Both the position numbers and the translations under genes were made by a program. Below the pieces are notes generated by a model. The model did no database searches. It was given only the letters and a program-made list of their open reading frames with translations, and had not been told where the DNA came from. From Nitrosomonas sp. (lineage in GTDB: Bacteria; Pseudomonadota; Gammaproteobacteria; Burkholderiales; Nitrosomonadaceae): DNA of 64,000 nucleotides. The stretch is from positions 113,954 through 177,953 of the forward strand of contig JAMWZR010000002.1 of the NCBI GenBank assembly GCA_024282035.1, in the 5' to 3' direction. This document shows positions 1 through 10,627 of this stretch, piece by piece (within the stretch, counting starts at the first letter, position 1; every line of letters starts with the position of its first letter).

Positions 1-2
1 TT

Positions 3-272
3 GATTATCGGTTAATAGATAAATCTGCTTTGGAAATTGTTGAGACTGCAAAGCGAACTGGGGCTGTTGTGAAGGGACCAGTTCCTTTGCCAACTCGAAT
101 AGAACGTTTTGATGTGCTGCGTTCTCCTCATGTCAATAAAACGTCAAGAGATCAGTTTGAAATTAGGACACATTTGCGATTAATGGATATTATTGATCCA
201 ACAGATAAGACTGTTGACGCTTTAATGAAATTAGATTTGCCAGCGGGAGTGGATGTGGAAATTAAGCTCTGA
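3..272 (+). CDS. rpsJ: 30S ribosomal protein S10 (5' truncated)
   Basis: The reading frame is open from base 3 and ends at the stop at 270-272, giving about 89 C-terminal residues of a protein usually near 103. The residues match S10 well (for example [20 protein letters not shown] and the C-terminal [12 protein letters not shown]). S10 is a small-subunit protein and also the NusE transcription antitermination factor. It normally opens the S10 operon, which continues here with rplC. The true start and any L4-responsive leader lie outside the window. Confidence 0.97.
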   Translation, partial: DYRLIDKSALEIVETAKRTGAVVKGPVPLPTRIERFDVLRSPHVNKTSRDQFEIRTHLRLMDIIDPTDKTVDALMKLDLPAGVDVEIKL

Positions 273-329
273 GTATATAGGCAAAAGTTTTAGTAAAAAT
301 TAAGAATGAAATCCTGACAAGGAAAAGAA

Positions 330-989
330 ATGAGCTTAGGTTTGATTGGTCGAAAAGTAGGTATGATGCGAATCTTTACAGATAGTGGTGAAAGCTTACC
401 GGTTACTGTGATTGATGTGTCAAATAATAAGGTAGTTCAAATTAAGAATACTAAAACTGACGGATACTCAGCAATTCAACTTGTTTATGGTCATAAAAAA
501 GCTAGTAGATTAAATAAATCATTGAGTGGACATTTTGCGAAAGCTGGAGTGGAAGCTGGTAGTGTACTCAAAGAATTTAGAATTAGTGAAGAATCTCAGG
601 ATGAAGAACTGAAAGTAGGCACTGCAATAAGTGCTAGTATTTTTTCAATAGGTCAAAAAGTAGATGTATCAGGGACAACCATAGGTAAAGGTTATGCCGG
701 AACAATTAAGCGACACAATTTCTCTTCTAATCGGGCGAGTCACGGAAACTCCAAAGCACATAACAAGCCAGGATCAATAGGTATGGCACAAGATCCCGGA
801 AGAATATTTCCGGGCAAAAAAATGTCAGGTCAGCTTGGTAATGTGAAAAAAACAATACAGAATTTAGAAATTATAAGAGTAGATGCAGAAAGAAGTCTAT
901 TGCTATTAAAAGGTGCGGTTCCGGGTTTTAGTGGTGGAAATGTCATAGTGCGACCAAGTGTAAAAATAAGAAAAAAAATTGATAAGTAA
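330..989 (+). CDS. rplC: 50S ribosomal protein L3
   Basis: The 219-residue product begins [16 protein letters not shown], the typical bacterial L3 start, and has the typical length. The conserved extension loop with [17 protein letters not shown] and MSGQLGN near residues 150-175 reaches toward the peptidyl transferase centre in known ribosomes. The AAGGAAA about 8 bases before the ATG supports the start. It is the second gene of the S10 operon, 57 bases after rpsJ. Base composition is AT-rich like the rest of this cluster. Confidence 0.98.
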   Translation: MSLGLIGRKVGMMRIFTDSGESLPVTVIDVSNNKVVQIKNTKTDGYSAIQLVYGHKKASRLNKSLSGHFAKAGVEAGSVLKEFRISEESQDEELKVGTAISASIFSIGQKVDVSGTTIGKGYAGTIKRHNFSSNRASHGNSKAHNKPGSIGMAQDPGRIFPGKKMSGQLGNVKKTIQNLEIIRVDAERSLLLLKGAVPGFSGGNVIVRPSVKIRKKIDK

Positions 990-1013
990 AGTAGATATAA
1001 AGAAGGTTATGTA

Positions 1014-1631
1014 ATGAAACTTAAACTTGTTGGTAAAGATGGGACGCATAACAGCATTGCTGTTTCTGATTCTCTTTTTAATCGGAACTTTAACGAAGCA
1101 CTTGTTCATCAGATAGTTATCTCGTACTTGTCTAATGCGAGAAATGGAACAAGAGCTCAAAAGGGAAGATCAGATATTGCTAAGTCAACACGAAAACCCT
1201 GGAGACAGAAAGGTACTGGACGGGCACGTGCAGGAATGGCATCAAGTCCAATTTGGCGTGGTGGAGGAAAAATATTCCCAAGTAGTCCAACCGAGAATTT
1301 TAAGAAAAAGATTAACAGAAAAATGTATCGGGTTGGAATGAGCGTAATATTTTCACAGCTCATAAGAGATCAAAGGTTACTTGTAACTGAAGATTTTAAC
1401 GTTGATACACATAAAACAAAAAATTTTATAGAGAAAATTAAAAGCTTTAACTTGAATGATGTTTTAATAGTAACGCATCAATTAGATGATAATCTGTATC
1501 TTTCCTCACGTAATGTTCCCAGAGTGGCTGTTGTAGATGTAAAAGATGTAGATCCTGTGAGTCTCCTTAAATTCGAAAAAATATTGATAACATGCGATAG
1601 TTTAAAAAGAATAGAGGAGCAACTAGGATGA
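1014..1631 (+). CDS. rplD: 50S ribosomal protein L4
   Basis: This 205-residue protein carries the L4 signature loop [14 protein letters not shown]-type stretch ([14 protein letters not shown], about residues 61-74), followed by [16 protein letters not shown]. The loop lines the nascent peptide exit tunnel. In enterobacteria L4 also represses its own operon through the S10 leader; whether that holds here cannot be judged because the leader is outside the window. The stop overlaps the rplW start by four bases (ATGA), indicating translational coupling. Confidence 0.98.
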   Translation: MKLKLVGKDGTHNSIAVSDSLFNRNFNEALVHQIVISYLSNARNGTRAQKGRSDIAKSTRKPWRQKGTGRARAGMASSPIWRGGGKIFPSSPTENFKKKINRKMYRVGMSVIFSQLIRDQRLLVTEDFNVDTHKTKNFIEKIKSFNLNDVLIVTHQLDDNLYLSSRNVPRVAVVDVKDVDPVSLLKFEKILITCDSLKRIEEQLG

Positions 1632-1966
1632 AAAGTAAAAACAATAACAATCCAGAAAGATTGTTAAAGATTATATTAGCGCCCTATGTATCTGAAAAAG
1701 GTACATTTATAGCAGATAAAAATAATCAGACAATTTTTAAGGTTATGACAGATGCAAACAAAAATGAAATTAAAGCAGCTGTTGAATTGCTATGGAAAGA
1801 ACAAAAAGTAGAAGTAACTAGCGTTCAAACAATGAATGTTAAAGGAAAACAAAAAAGATTTGGTCGTTTTATGGGACGCAGGAGCGACTGGAAAAAAGCT
1901 ATTGTAAATCTCAAGCAAGGTCAAGAGTTAAATTTAAATAACTATACAACTTCTGAGGTGAAATAA
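1628..1966 (+). CDS. rplW: 50S ribosomal protein L23
   Basis: The product of 112 residues has the L23 core ([18 protein letters not shown] near residues 16-33, and a [18 protein letters not shown] segment). L23 sits at the tunnel exit and docks trigger factor and SRP. It is slightly longer than the roughly 100-residue norm through an Asn/Lys-rich N-terminus and a short C-terminal tail. It overlaps rplD by 4 bases and shares one base with rplB (TAATG). Confidence 0.97.
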   Translation: MKSKNNNNPERLLKIILAPYVSEKGTFIADKNNQTIFKVMTDANKNEIKAAVELLWKEQKVEVTSVQTMNVKGKQKRFGRFMGRRSDWKKAIVNLKQGQELNLNNYTTSEVK

Positions 1967-2799
1967 TGGCTTTAGTTAAATTAAGACCAACATCGCCAGG
2001 GCAGCGTGCAGTAGTTAAACTAGTCAATAAAGATTTGTTTAAAGGATCGCCCTATCATCAGTTAATAGAAAAGAAAGTTAAATCAGCAGGTAGAAACAAT
2101 CAAGGTAGAATTACTATAAGACACCGTGGCGGTGGTCATAAGCAGCATTATAGAATTATTGATTTTAAAAGAGATAAAATAGATATTCCAGCAACTGTTG
2201 AACGTATCGAATATGATCCAAACAGGACAGCAAATATAGCTTTACTATGCTACAGAGATGGAGAAAGAAGATACATTATTTCTCCAAAAGGTTTGATAGT
2301 TGGAGCACAGGTAATGAGTGGCAAAAATGCTCAGATAAAGCCTGGTGATGCTTTACCTTTAAAGTCGATTCCTATGGGGACCATGATTCATTGTGTTGAG
2401 TTATTACCGGGAAAAGGAGCTCAATTGGCTAGATCTGCCGGTACCTGTGTACAATTACAGTCTCGTGATGGTAATTATGCTCAATTAAAATTACGATCAG
2501 GGGAAATTCGAAAAGTACACATTAATTGTTATGCCACGATAGGGGAAGTAGGAAATTCTGAGCATAATTTACGATCAATTGGCAAAGCAGGTGCAGTACG
2601 CTGGCGTGGTATTAGGCCCACAGTTAGAGGTGTGGCGATGAATCCAATAGATCATCCTCATGGTGGAGGCGAAGGTAGAACATCAGCAGGTCGCCATCCT
2701 GTTAGTCCATGGGGAACACCTGCTAAAGGTTATCGGACAAGAAATAATAAGCGAACCGATGCCATGATCGTAAGGCATCGTTATTCGAAAAAAGGATAA
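1966..2799 (+). CDS. rplB: 50S ribosomal protein L2
   Basis: The 277-residue protein is a full-length L2, needed for subunit association and peptidyl transferase centre assembly. The [13 protein letters not shown] basic stretch lies near residues 51-63. The highly conserved [11 protein letters not shown] motif starts at D229, with the histidines at 230 and 232. The start codon overlaps the rplW stop by one base. Context is the S10 operon. Confidence 0.98.
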   Translation: MALVKLRPTSPGQRAVVKLVNKDLFKGSPYHQLIEKKVKSAGRNNQGRITIRHRGGGHKQHYRIIDFKRDKIDIPATVERIEYDPNRTANIALLCYRDGERRYIISPKGLIVGAQVMSGKNAQIKPGDALPLKSIPMGTMIHCVELLPGKGAQLARSAGTCVQLQSRDGNYAQLKLRSGEIRKVHINCYATIGEVGNSEHNLRSIGKAGAVRWRGIRPTVRGVAMNPIDHPHGGGEGRTSAGRHPVSPWGTPAKGYRTRNNKRTDAMIVRHRYSKKG

Positions 2800-2804
2800 T
2801 ATAA

Positions 2805-3086
2805 ATGGCACGTTCAATCAAAAAAGGCCCTTTTGTTGATCTTCATTTAGTTGATAAGATCAAAAAAGCACGCGAAACGAATGATAAGCGTCCGATTAAA
2901 ACTTGGTCCAGAAGATCAACAATTCTGCCGGAATTTATTGGATTGACAGTTGCAGTTCACAATGGAAAGCAACATATTCCAGTTTTTGTTACTGAAAATA
3001 TGGTAGGTCACAAATTTGGGGAATTTGCACTAACAAGGACATTCAAAGGGCATGCTGGCGACAAGAAAGCAGTCGTGAAACGTTAA
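2805..3086 (+). CDS. rpsS: 30S ribosomal protein S19
   Basis: This 93-residue protein starts [15 protein letters not shown] and contains [14 protein letters not shown] and [21 protein letters not shown], all diagnostic of S19, which lies in the head of the small subunit near the A-site finger. It starts five bases after rplB and has the usual family length. Confidence 0.98.
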   Translation: MARSIKKGPFVDLHLVDKIKKARETNDKRPIKTWSRRSTILPEFIGLTVAVHNGKQHIPVFVTENMVGHKFGEFALTRTFKGHAGDKKAVVKR

Positions 3087-3095
3087 GGAAAAATC

Positions 3096-3443
3096 ATGGA
3101 AACTACTGCGAAATTAAGAGGAGTAAGATTGTCAGCTCAGAAAGGGCGTCTTGTTGCAGATCAAATAAGAGGATTGTCTGTTGATAGGGCATTGAATATT
3201 CTTAATTTTAGCCCGAAGAAAGGTGCGGGAATCATTAAGAAACTTCTAGAATCCGCAATTGCCAATGCGGAACATAATGATGGTGCAGATATAGACGAAT
3301 TAAAGGTGTCATCTGTGTACGTCGACCGTGGTACTTTACTTAAACGAACAAGTGCTAGGGCAAAAGGTCGTGGCAATAGAATCTCTAAACCTACTTGCCA
3401 CATTTTTGTTACAGTAGGCGATAAAATTAGTCGAAACAAATAA
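3096..3443 (+). CDS. rplV: 50S ribosomal protein L22
   Basis: The 115-residue product has the L22 N-terminal motif [20 protein letters not shown] and the C-terminal tunnel hairpin region [19 protein letters not shown] (about residues 85-103). This hairpin lines the exit tunnel with L4. An AAGGAAAA sequence precedes the ATG. The gene sits nine bases after rpsS and 13 before rpsC. Confidence 0.97.
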   Translation: METTAKLRGVRLSAQKGRLVADQIRGLSVDRALNILNFSPKKGAGIIKKLLESAIANAEHNDGADIDELKVSSVYVDRGTLLKRTSARAKGRGNRISKPTCHIFVTVGDKISRNK

Positions 3444-3456
3444 GGCATTTACTGAA

Positions 3457-4278
3457 ATGGGACAAAAAATTAATCCTGTCGGATTTCGTCTTTCTGTGCA
3501 AAGAAATTGGTTATCTAGATGGTATGCAAATAGTAACGATTTTGCATCTATGCTTAATGAAGATATCAAGGTTAGAGAGTTTTTAAATGAAAAATTGAAA
3601 AATGCATCAGTTGGTCGAATATTGATAGAGCGACCATCGAAAAATGCAAGAATAACAATATATAGTTCTCGACCAGGAATAGTAATTGGAAAAAAAGGCG
3701 AAGACATTGAAGTTTTAAGAAATGAACTTCAAAAGAGGATGGGAGTTCCGGTTCATGTAAATATAGAGGAAATACGTAAACCTGAACTTGATGCTCAGTT
3801 AATTGCAGATAATATTGCGCAGCAATTAGAGAAACGAATCATGTTTCGACGAGCAATGAAACGGGCCATGCAAAATGCAATGCGCCTTGGCGCACAAGGT
3901 ATTAAGATAATGAGTTCAGGTAGATTGAATGGAATTGAAATTGCAAGAACTGAATGGTACAGGGAAGGAAGAGTTCCCTTGCATACACTTAGAGCAGATT
4001 TGGATTATGGTACAGCAGAAGCAAAAACCACCTATGGCATAATTGGAATAAAAGTATGGATTTTCAAGGGGGAGGTCTTAGGCAAAGCACTGGATCATGC
4101 CGGTAAAAATAATGGTGTAACGCCTGTTTCTGAAACTGAAAAGAGGAAGTTTGTAAAAAAACCAGGATCGAATTTAAATCGATCATTGACAACTTCTAGT
4201 GATATGTCAAATTTAGGCTCAAAAGAAAAAATCAATAATTTAGAAGATTCTGGAGATAGTAATGCTTCAGCCAGCTAG
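3457..4278 (+). CDS. rpsC: 30S ribosomal protein S3 with long C-terminal tail
   Basis: This is a 273-residue S3 with a type II KH domain ([14 protein letters not shown], the GKKG loop near residue 78) and the conserved segment [29 protein letters not shown] split over residues 160-190. S3 forms part of the mRNA entry channel. Compared with the 233-residue E. coli protein it has an extra tail of about 40 residues rich in Ser, Asn and Lys after residue 230. That tail is read through the first 17 bases of rplP, so the two genes overlap in different frames. Confidence 0.97.
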   Translation: MGQKINPVGFRLSVQRNWLSRWYANSNDFASMLNEDIKVREFLNEKLKNASVGRILIERPSKNARITIYSSRPGIVIGKKGEDIEVLRNELQKRMGVPVHVNIEEIRKPELDAQLIADNIAQQLEKRIMFRRAMKRAMQNAMRLGAQGIKIMSSGRLNGIEIARTEWYREGRVPLHTLRADLDYGTAEAKTTYGIIGIKVWIFKGEVLGKALDHAGKNNGVTPVSETEKRKFVKKPGSNLNRSLTTSSDMSNLGSKEKINNLEDSGDSNASAS

Positions 4279-4675
4279 AACAAAATATCGAAAACAGCAA
4301 AAAGGAAGAAATACTGGAATTGCTGTTCGTGGATCAAAAGTAAGTTTTGGTGAATTTGGATTAAAGGCTATCGGTAGAGGAAGACTTACGGCTAGACAAA
4401 TTGAAGCTGCGCGTCGTGCTATGACAAGACATATTAAAAGAGGTGGCAGAATTTGGATTAGAATTTTCCCTGATAAACCAATTTCGAGTAAGCCAGCTGA
4501 AGTTCGCATGGGAAATGGTAAAGGTAGTCCAGAATACTATGTTGCTGAGATTCAACCTGGAAAGGTTTTATATGAAATGGATGGCGTTACTGAAGAGTTA
4601 GCTAGGGAGGCGTTTAGTCTTGCTGCTGCTAAACTTCCTATCCGAACAACATTTGCAGTAAGACAATTAGGCTAA
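4262..4675 (+). CDS. rplP: 50S ribosomal protein L16
   Basis: The 137-residue product begins [17 protein letters not shown], typical of L16, and has [14 protein letters not shown] and [21 protein letters not shown]16 organises the A-site tRNA region of the large subunit. The start codon lies inside rpsC; the overlap is 17 bases. No better downstream start exists because MLQPARTKY is itself the conserved N-terminus. Confidence 0.97.
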   Translation: MLQPARTKYRKQQKGRNTGIAVRGSKVSFGEFGLKAIGRGRLTARQIEAARRAMTRHIKRGGRIWIRIFPDKPISSKPAEVRMGNGKGSPEYYVAEIQPGKVLYEMDGVTEELAREAFSLAAAKLPIRTTFAVRQLG

Positions 4676-4679
4676 TGAG

Positions 4680-4883
4680 ATGAAAGTTGATGAATTAAGA
4701 AAAATGTCGATTAGTGAATTAAATACAGAGCTTATTTCATTACTCAAAGTGCAATTTGGACTAAGAATGCAAAAGGCCACACAACAATTGACTAATACTC
4801 AACAGATTAGTAAAGTGAAAAAAGATGTAGCTCGCATCAAAACAATAATATCTGAAAAGTTGAATGGACAACATGGAAAATAA
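4680..4883 (+). CDS. rpmC: 50S ribosomal protein L29
   Basis: A 67-residue protein of two predicted helices, beginning [18 protein letters not shown] and containing [18 protein letters not shown], as in L29. It lies four bases after rplP. Its last 20 bases overlap the proposed start of rpsQ. L29 sits beside L23 at the tunnel exit. Confidence 0.95.
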   Translation: MKVDELRKMSISELNTELISLLKVQFGLRMQKATQQLTNTQQISKVKKDVARIKTIISEKLNGQHGK

Positions 4884-5121
4884 AAAGAATAATCGTACTT
4901 TGAGTGGAAGAGTAACTAGTAATAAAACTGACAAAACAATTACTGTTCTCGTTGAGCGACGAATCAAGCACTCACTGTACGGGAAAATAATTACAAGATC
5001 AAAAAAATATCATGTGCATGATGAAATAAATCAATTTGCAATCGGAGACCTAGTATTAATAGAAGAGTGTCGTCCTATTTCTAGAACGAAAGCATGGAAA
5101 GCGATTAAACTATTAAATTAA
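4864..5121 (+). CDS. rpsQ: 30S ribosomal protein S17
   Basis: The 85-residue OB-fold protein has the S17 core [20 protein letters not shown], then [21 protein letters not shown]17 is a primary 16S rRNA binder. The first ATG gives a 20-base overlap with rpmC. A second in-frame ATG at 4873 would shorten the protein by three residues, and the sequence does not clearly choose between them. It is the last gene of the S10 operon. Confidence 0.95.
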   Translation: MDNMENKKNNRTLSGRVTSNKTDKTITVLVERRIKHSLYGKIITRSKKYHVHDEINQFAIGDLVLIEECRPISRTKAWKAIKLLN

Positions 5122-5123
5122 TA

Positions 5124-5152
5124 TTGTTTATTATTAGTATTGAATGTAGAAT
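5124..5152 (+). promoter_or_regulatory. Candidate spc operon promoter
   Basis: In the 65-base gap between rpsQ and rplN, TTGTTT (5124-5129) and TAGAAT (5147-5152) are separated by exactly 17 bases, in the position of the E. coli spc promoter. The -10 matches consensus at five of six bases; the -35 matches only the TTG. The region is very AT-rich, so a chance match is possible. Confidence 0.4.
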
Positions 5153-5186
5153 TAACGGTTTATTTAAATAGATTAAGAGTTGATTT

Positions 5187-5555
5187 ATGATTCAAATGCA
5201 ATCAATTTTGAAAGTTGCCGATAATACCGGCGCTAAATCAATAATGTGTATTAAAGTACTTGGTGGATCTAAACGTCAATATGCAGGTATCGGAGATGTC
5301 ATTAAAGTTAGCGTAAAAGATGCAGCACCTAGAGGTAGAGTGAAAAAGGGTGAGGTTTACAACGCAGTGATAGTGCGTACATCGAAAGGTGTAAGGAGGT
5401 CTGATGGTTCACTCCTGCGTTTTGATGATAATGCTGCTGTGCTATTAAATAATAAACTCGAGCCTATCGGTACCCGTATTTTTGGACCTGTAACTAGAGA
5501 ATTGAGAAATGCTCGCTATATGAAAATAGTATCGCTTGCACCTGAAGTGCTTTAA
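5187..5555 (+). CDS. rplN: 50S ribosomal protein L14
   Basis: The 122-residue product begins [20 protein letters not shown] and carries the L14 features [21 protein letters not shown] and the C-terminal [20 protein letters not shown]14 forms an intersubunit bridge and is the target of ribosome silencing factor RsfS in other bacteria. It opens the spc operon here, after the only sizeable gap in the S10-spc run. Confidence 0.98.
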   Translation: MIQMQSILKVADNTGAKSIMCIKVLGGSKRQYAGIGDVIKVSVKDAAPRGRVKKGEVYNAVIVRTSKGVRRSDGSLLRFDDNAAVLLNNKLEPIGTRIFGPVTRELRNARYMKIVSLAPEVL

Positions 5556-5566
5556 TGCCTGGGTAA

Positions 5567-5887
5567 ATGAATATGAAAAAATTAATCAAAGGCGATGATG
5601 TAGTGGTGATAACGGGTAAAGATAAAGGCAAGCGAGGCTCTATAATTAAGGTTGTAGATTCATATGTAATTGTGCAAGGCATTAATCTCGCAAAAAAGCA
5701 TGAAAAACCTAATCCTATCAACGGCAGTGTTGGGGGGATAGTTAGTAAGGAAATGCCCATTCATATTTCTAATGTAGCTATTTTCAATTATTCAACTTCA
5801 AAACCTGACAGAGTTGGTTTCATTTTAAATGAAAAGAATAAAAAAGTTAGAATTTATAAATCAACGAATGAGCCGATCAAATCTTAA
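5567..5887 (+). CDS. rplX: 50S ribosomal protein L24
   Basis: The 106-residue protein has the KOW motif near its N-terminus (KGDDVVVITGKDKGKRGSI) followed by VQGINLAKKHEKPNPINGS, as in L24, an assembly initiator of the large subunit. The start MNMKKLIKG allows an alternative ATG two codons downstream at 5573. It is eleven bases after rplN. Confidence 0.96.
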   Translation: MNMKKLIKGDDVVVITGKDKGKRGSIIKVVDSYVIVQGINLAKKHEKPNPINGSVGGIVSKEMPIHISNVAIFNYSTSKPDRVGFILNEKNKKVRIYKSTNEPIKS

Positions 5888-5905
5888 AAATTTGGATATT
5901 TCGTA

Positions 5906-6445
5906 ATGACGCGATTGCAAGAATATTACAAAGATAATGTTACAAAACGCATGATGGATCAATTCAAATATAAATCCGTCATGGAAGTCCCTAGAATAAC
6001 CAAGATTACTTTAAATATAGGTTTGGGAGAGGCTACCTCTGATAAAAAAATAATCGAAAATGCCTTATCAGATTTAAAAAAAATTAGTGGTCAACAGCCT
6101 ATTGTAACAAAAGCAAAAAAATCCATTGCTACATTTAAAGTGCGCGAAGGATACCCTATTGGTTGCATGGTTACCCTAAGAAAAGTTCGTATGTACGAAT
6201 TTCTCGATAGGTTAATTACAATCGCTATACCGCGTATCAGAGACTTCCGTGGAATTTCTGGGAAATCATTCGATGGAAGAGGCAATTACAATATGGGTAT
6301 TAAGGAGCAGATTATATTTCCTGAAATTGATTATGATAAAATTGATGCAATTCGAGGTTTAAATATTTCTATAACTACCACAGCTAAAACTGATCTTGAA
6401 GCAAAGGCTTTATTGGCTGCATTTAGCTTTCCTTTTAAAAATTGA
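5906..6445 (+). CDS. rplE: 50S ribosomal protein L5
   Basis: This 179-residue protein has the L5 motifs [36 protein letters not shown] and the C-terminal [18 protein letters not shown]5 binds 5S rRNA and contacts the P-site tRNA. In enterobacteria S8 represses the spc operon by binding mRNA at the rplE start. I could not confirm an equivalent S8 site by eye. Confidence 0.98.
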   Translation: MTRLQEYYKDNVTKRMMDQFKYKSVMEVPRITKITLNIGLGEATSDKKIIENALSDLKKISGQQPIVTKAKKSIATFKVREGYPIGCMVTLRKVRMYEFLDRLITIAIPRIRDFRGISGKSFDGRGNYNMGIKEQIIFPEIDYDKIDAIRGLNISITTTAKTDLEAKALLAAFSFPFKN

Positions 6446-6452
6446 GGTTATA

Positions 6453-6758
6453 ATGGCTAAAACAGCTATAGTTAATAGAAATATAAAAAGAATGAAGTTA
6501 GTGAAAAAATTTTCAGTTCAACGTGCTAATTTGAAAAAAATTATTACTGATTTGAATTTAACAGAAGATGAAAGAATGATTGCTCGCTTTAAGTTGCAGA
6601 AGCTTCCAAAAGATTCATGCTCTGTTAGATTGAGAAATCGTTGCTTATTAACAGGAAGGCCTCGAGGGGTTTTCTCTAAGTTTGGACTTGGCAGAATCAA
6701 ACTAAGAGATATAGCAATGAGTGGAAAAATCCCCGGTATAATTAAAGCCAGTTGGTAA
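6453..6758 (+). CDS. rpsN: 30S ribosomal protein S14 (zinc-free long form)
   Basis: The start at 6453 gives [20 protein letters not shown] and 101 residues, the length of the cysteine-poor (C-) S14 form. The CxxC pairs of the short zinc form are absent. The C-terminal signature [18 protein letters not shown] is intact. The frame stays open upstream into rplE, but GAGG (6444-6447), 5 bases ahead of this ATG, favours this start. Confidence 0.97.
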   Translation: MAKTAIVNRNIKRMKLVKKFSVQRANLKKIITDLNLTEDERMIARFKLQKLPKDSCSVRLRNRCLLTGRPRGVFSKFGLGRIKLRDIAMSGKIPGIIKASW

Positions 6759-6787
6759 TTTTCTTTTTTTAAAATTCAGGTGAAATT

Positions 6788-7183
6788 ATGAGTCTAAGTG
6801 ATCCAATTGCAGATATGTTAACTAGAATTAGAAATGCGCAATTGGTAAAAAAGAAAAGAGTGAATATTCCTTTTTCAAGAATGAAAAAATCAATAGCCCA
6901 AGTTTTGAAGGATGAAGGTTATATTGATGATTTTTCGATCGAGAAAAATGAAGAAAAACAAACTATCGAGATTTCTCTAAAATACTATGCGGGAAAATCT
7001 GTAATTGAGAATATTAAGCGTATAAGTAAACCAGGCCTAAGAATATATAGCACTTGCAAGGATCTGCCTGTAGTTATGAATGGGTTAGGTATTACCATTG
7101 TTTCTACCTCTAGCGGTGTGATGACGGAAAAGAAAGCAAAGATAGCTGGTATAGGCGGTGAACTTATTTGTTGTGTTTCGTAA
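6788..7183 (+). CDS. rpsH: 30S ribosomal protein S8
   Basis: A 131-residue S8 beginning [18 protein letters not shown] and ending with the family motif [22 protein letters not shown]8 is a primary binder of the central domain of 16S rRNA and the usual translational repressor of the spc operon. AGGTGAAA precedes the ATG. Confidence 0.98.
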   Translation: MSLSDPIADMLTRIRNAQLVKKKRVNIPFSRMKKSIAQVLKDEGYIDDFSIEKNEEKQTIEISLKYYAGKSVIENIKRISKPGLRIYSTCKDLPVVMNGLGITIVSTSSGVMTEKKAKIAGIGGELICCVS

Positions 7184-7192
7184 GGATAAGGT

Positions 7193-7726
7193 ATGTCTAG
7201 AGTCAGTAATAATCCAATTAGTGTTCCTGCAAACGTGCAAATTGAATCTACACCTAATGAAATTACAGTTAAAGGTCCACTGGGTTCGTTAATTCAAAAG
7301 AGTACAGGAGATGTTTCCTTTGAATTAAATGAAATGATAGTAAAGGTTAATGCTACTAACAGTACAAAGCATGCAAACTCTATGTCAGGCACACTGAGAG
7401 CTATACTTGCGAATATGATTACTGGAGTAACTAGTGGGTTTGAAAAAAAATTGTTGCTTGTTGGTGTTGGATATAGAGCCCAGGCTGGCTCTGATAAATT
7501 GAATTTAACTTTGGGATACTCTCATCCTATTGAATATAAAATTCCCGATGGAATAAAAATTGAAACTCCTTCTCAAACTGAAATAGTCATAAAAGGGATT
7601 GACAAGCAAAAAGTTGGTCAAGTATCAGCAGAAATACGATCATTTCGATTGCCAGAACCTTATAAGGGAAAAGGAATACGCTATTCTGACGAAGTGATTC
7701 AGTTAAAAGAAACCAAGAAAAAATAA
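7193..7726 (+). CDS. rplF: 50S ribosomal protein L6
   Basis: The 177-residue protein has the two tandem L6 folds. The first holds NPISVPANVQIESTPNEITVKGPLG, and the second the LLVGVGYRAQAGSDKLNLTLGYSHP stretch, both split here for length. The C-terminal EPYKGKGIRYSDEVI motif is intact. L6 lies near the factor-binding site. It starts nine bases after rpsH. Confidence 0.98.
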   Translation: MSRVSNNPISVPANVQIESTPNEITVKGPLGSLIQKSTGDVSFELNEMIVKVNATNSTKHANSMSGTLRAILANMITGVTSGFEKKLLLVGVGYRAQAGSDKLNLTLGYSHPIEYKIPDGIKIETPSQTEIVIKGIDKQKVGQVSAEIRSFRLPEPYKGKGIRYSDEVIQLKETKKK

Positions 7727-7735
7727 GTATCAATT

Positions 7736-8092
7736 ATGTTAAATTTAAAAGAAAAAAGAATCAAACGTTCATTAAAAACACGTAAGAAGATTGCACAGTT
7801 AAACACTTTGCGCTTATCCGTTCACAGAACTAATCTTCATATTTATGCCCAATTGATTGATGATAATAAAAATAAAGTAATAACTAGTGCTTCTACTCTT
7901 GATGAGCAAGCGAAAAAGATATTAACTTCAGGTTCAAATAAGCTGGCTGCTAGTTATGTTGGAAAAACGATTGCAGAAAGAGCTAAACAAATGGGTGTAG
8001 ATCATATCGCTTTTGATCGATCTGGTTTCAAGTATCATGGTAGGATTAAAGCGCTAGCCGAAGCTGCTAGAGAGAATGGACTCAAATTTTAA
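7736..8092 (+). CDS. rplR: 50S ribosomal protein L18
   Basis: The 118-residue product has the basic N-terminus and the core [19 protein letters not shown] and C-terminal [20 protein letters not shown] of L18, a 5S rRNA-binding protein. The start [19 protein letters not shown] is typical. Spacing to rplF is nine bases. Confidence 0.97.
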   Translation: MLNLKEKRIKRSLKTRKKIAQLNTLRLSVHRTNLHIYAQLIDDNKNKVITSASTLDEQAKKILTSGSNKLAASYVGKTIAERAKQMGVDHIAFDRSGFKYHGRIKALAEAARENGLKF

Positions 8093-8107
8093 TGGGATTT
8101 TTTGATT

Positions 8108-8641
8108 ATGGCTCGTTCTAATAAAGCTAGTGACAAATTGATAGCCACAGAAGAAGCAGGTGATGATCTTCGTGAGAAGATGGTAGCAATCAATAGAGTT
8201 ACTAAAGTAGTAAAAGGTGGGCGCATTCTTGGTTTTGCTGCTTTAACCGTAGTGGGAGATGGTGATGGTGGTGTGGGAATGGGTAAAGGAAAATCTCGTG
8301 AAGTGCCAGTTGCTGTCCAAAAAGCCATGAGCGAAGCTAGACGTAAAATGCTTAAAATTAAATTAAAGAAGGGTACAATTTACCACTCTGTTATAGGTAC
8401 ACATGGTGCTGCGAAAGTTTACATGCAACCAGCGCCAACTGGAACCGGGATTATTGCAGGGGGGCCAATGCGAGCTATATTTGAAGTCATGGGAATGACA
8501 GACATTTTGGCTAAATGTATCGGTTCTACCAATCCATACAACGTAGTAAGAGCTACTTTGGATGGTTTAAATAAAATTAATACACCGGCAGAAATTGCTG
8601 CAAAACGTGGTAAATCTATAGATGAGATTCTAGGACGTTGA
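8108..8641 (+). CDS. rpsE: 30S ribosomal protein S5
   Basis: Starting at the ATG at 8108 ([10 protein letters not shown]) the product has 177 residues. The N-terminal dsRNA-binding-like fold contains [20 protein letters not shown] and [21 protein letters not shown]. The C-terminal fold contains [24 protein letters not shown]5 acts in decoding accuracy and at the mRNA entry. A TTG two codons upstream is an unlikely start. Confidence 0.98.
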   Translation: MARSNKASDKLIATEEAGDDLREKMVAINRVTKVVKGGRILGFAALTVVGDGDGGVGMGKGKSREVPVAVQKAMSEARRKMLKIKLKKGTIYHSVIGTHGAAKVYMQPAPTGTGIIAGGPMRAIFEVMGMTDILAKCIGSTNPYNVVRATLDGLNKINTPAEIAAKRGKSIDEILGR

Positions 8642-8642
8642 T

Positions 8643-8834
8643 ATGAGTGAGAAAACTAAAGAAAGCACAATAAAGATAAAATTAATTAGAAGCTTAATTG
8701 GAACTAAAAAATCTCACCGTGCTACTGTTAAAGGTTTGGGCTTGAGGAAAATAAACAGTACATCAATATTACAAGATTCTGCTGAAACTCGTGGAATGAT
8801 TAAGAAAGTAAATTATCTTTTGAAACTTAATTAA
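8643..8834 (+). CDS. rpmD: 50S ribosomal protein L30
   Basis: A 63-residue protein with [26 protein letters not shown] (split) and the C-terminal [11 protein letters not shown] of L30. It begins one base after the rpsE stop and ends one base before rplO, in the usual rpsE-rpmD-rplO order. Confidence 0.96.
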   Translation: MSEKTKESTIKIKLIRSLIGTKKSHRATVKGLGLRKINSTSILQDSAETRGMIKKVNYLLKLN

Positions 8835-8835
8835 T

Positions 8836-9267
8836 ATGTATTTAAATGCGATTAGACCTAATGAAAAGTCTTTTAAGAATAGAAGAAGAGTGGGGCGAGG
8901 TATAGGATCCGGTTTGGGTAAAACATGTGGTCGTGGACATAAAGGTCAAAAATCAAGAACAGGTGGGTTTCATAAAATAGGATTTGAAGGCGGGCAAATG
9001 CCAATTCAACGACGATTACCTAAAAGAGGATTTATTTCAATAAATACTGACAAATGTTATAGTTTGCGATTATCTGATCTCCAAAAATTAAGTGATTCAG
9101 AAATAGATATACAAACTCTCAAGAGAGTAAAATTAATTCCTTCGTATACACGAAAGGTTAAGATATATAACTCCGGTGTATTAAGCAGAAAAATTGTTAT
9201 TAGTAACATTAAGGTTAGCGTCGGAGTTAAAGCTATGGTAGAGCAAGTTGGGGGTTCAGTTTTGTGA
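8836..9267 (+). CDS. rplO: 50S ribosomal protein L15
   Basis: The 143-residue product has the glycine/arginine-rich N-terminus ([20 protein letters not shown], then [10 protein letters not shown]) and [15 protein letters not shown], diagnostic for L15, a late assembly protein. It is followed closely by secY, as in most bacteria. Confidence 0.98.
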   Translation: MYLNAIRPNEKSFKNRRRVGRGIGSGLGKTCGRGHKGQKSRTGGFHKIGFEGGQMPIQRRLPKRGFISINTDKCYSLRLSDLQKLSDSEIDIQTLKRVKLIPSYTRKVKIYNSGVLSRKIVISNIKVSVGVKAMVEQVGGSVL

Positions 9268-9286
9268 GTCAAAGCTGAGATTATTT

Positions 9287-10597
9287 ATGCTAAATAAATC
9301 AATTGACAAATTTGCAGAGCTTAAAAAAAGACTGTTTTTTTTGTTGGCAGCATTAATCGTTTATCGCATTGGTGCACATGTACCTGTACCAGGAATTGAT
9401 CCTGTGGTACTGAAAGATTTATTCGACTCTCAAGACAGTGGTGTTCTTGGAATGTTCAATATGTTTTCAGGAGGAGCGCTATCAAGATTCTCAATATTTG
9501 CTTTAGGTATAATGCCCTATATTTCAGCCTCCATCATAATGCAACTTGGCACAGTTGCAATTCCAAGTCTCGAATCTCTTAAAAAAGAAGGGGAATCTGG
9601 TCGAAGAAAGATTACTCAATATACTAGATATGGAACTTTTTTCCTTGCTTTAATCCAGAGTTATGGTATTTCAATTGCTCTGCAGTCTCAGATAGGATTA
9701 GTTATTACTCCGGGTTCAATGTTTTTGATAACGACTGTGATTACACTAGTAACTGGAACTATTTTTTTGATGTGGCTTGGTGAGCAAATTACTGAAAGAG
9801 GTTTAGGTAATGGCATCTCATTAATAATTTTTGCGGGTATTGCGGCTGGTTTGCCAAGTGCTATTGGTGGTACATTAGATTTGGTAGGTACTGGCTCAAT
9901 GCATTTTTTAGTTGCTTTGGGAATATTTTTAGCAGCTGGGCTTATAACTGCATTTGTTGTGTTTGTTGAAAAAGGACAGCGTAAGATTTTAGTTAATTAC
10001 GCAAAACGACAAGTAGGTCGAAAAGTATATGGTGGTCAAAGCTCTCATTTACCTTTAAAAATTAATATGGCTGGAGTCATTCCACCTATATTTGCATCAA
10101 GTATTATTTTGTTTCCTGCGACATTAGCTGGGTGGTTTGCAACTAATGAATCTCTTATCTGGTTAAAAGACATAAGTAGTGCATTAGGGCCGGGCCAGCC
10201 ATTATATGTTGTTTTATATGCTATAATGATAGTCTTTTTTTGTTTTTTCTATACTGCATTGGTATTTAATCCTAAAGAAACTGCAGAAAATCTTAAAAAG
10301 AGCGGCGCTTTTATTCCAGGAATAAGACCCGGCGATCATACAACAGCTTACATCGAAAATATCATGTTGAGGTTAACTTTGATAGGGTCTATATATGTAA
10401 CTCTCGTTTGTTTGTTGCCTGAATTTCTAATTTTAAAATGGAATGTCCCTTTTTATTTTGGAGGCACTTCGCTTCTGATTATAGTTATTGTTACTATGGA
10501 TTTTATGTCTCAAGTTCAGTCTCATATTATGTCTTCTCAATATGAAAATCTCTTGCGTAAAGCAAATTTAAAAACTAACTCACTAAAGATGAAATAA
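9287..10597 (+). CDS. secY: Protein translocase subunit SecY
   Basis: The 436-residue inner-membrane channel of the Sec translocon. About ten hydrophobic segments are visible, starting with [20 protein letters not shown]. The plug/TM2 region reads [20 protein letters not shown], and the cytoplasmic loop [18 protein letters not shown] lies near residue 345. I chose the ATG at 9287 ([16 protein letters not shown]), which matches family N-termini; the frame is open 13 codons further upstream into rplO. Confidence 0.98.
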   Translation: MLNKSIDKFAELKKRLFFLLAALIVYRIGAHVPVPGIDPVVLKDLFDSQDSGVLGMFNMFSGGALSRFSIFALGIMPYISASIIMQLGTVAIPSLESLKKEGESGRRKITQYTRYGTFFLALIQSYGISIALQSQIGLVITPGSMFLITTVITLVTGTIFLMWLGEQITERGLGNGISLIIFAGIAAGLPSAIGGTLDLVGTGSMHFLVALGIFLAAGLITAFVVFVEKGQRKILVNYAKRQVGRKVYGGQSSHLPLKINMAGVIPPIFASSIILFPATLAGWFATNESLIWLKDISSALGPGQPLYVVLYAIMIVFFCFFYTALVFNPKETAENLKKSGAFIPGIRPGDHTTAYIENIMLRLTLIGSIYVTLVCLLPEFLILKWNVPFYFGGTSLLIIVIVTMDFMSQVQSHIMSSQYENLLRKANLKTNSLKMK

Positions 10598-10627
10598 TTT
10601 TCATTTTTATGCTAATTTTGTAATTAG

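Noticed and set aside
30-272. TTG at base 30 as the start of rpsJ
   Set aside because: The frame is open and matches S10 from base 3, so the gene is simply cut by the window edge.
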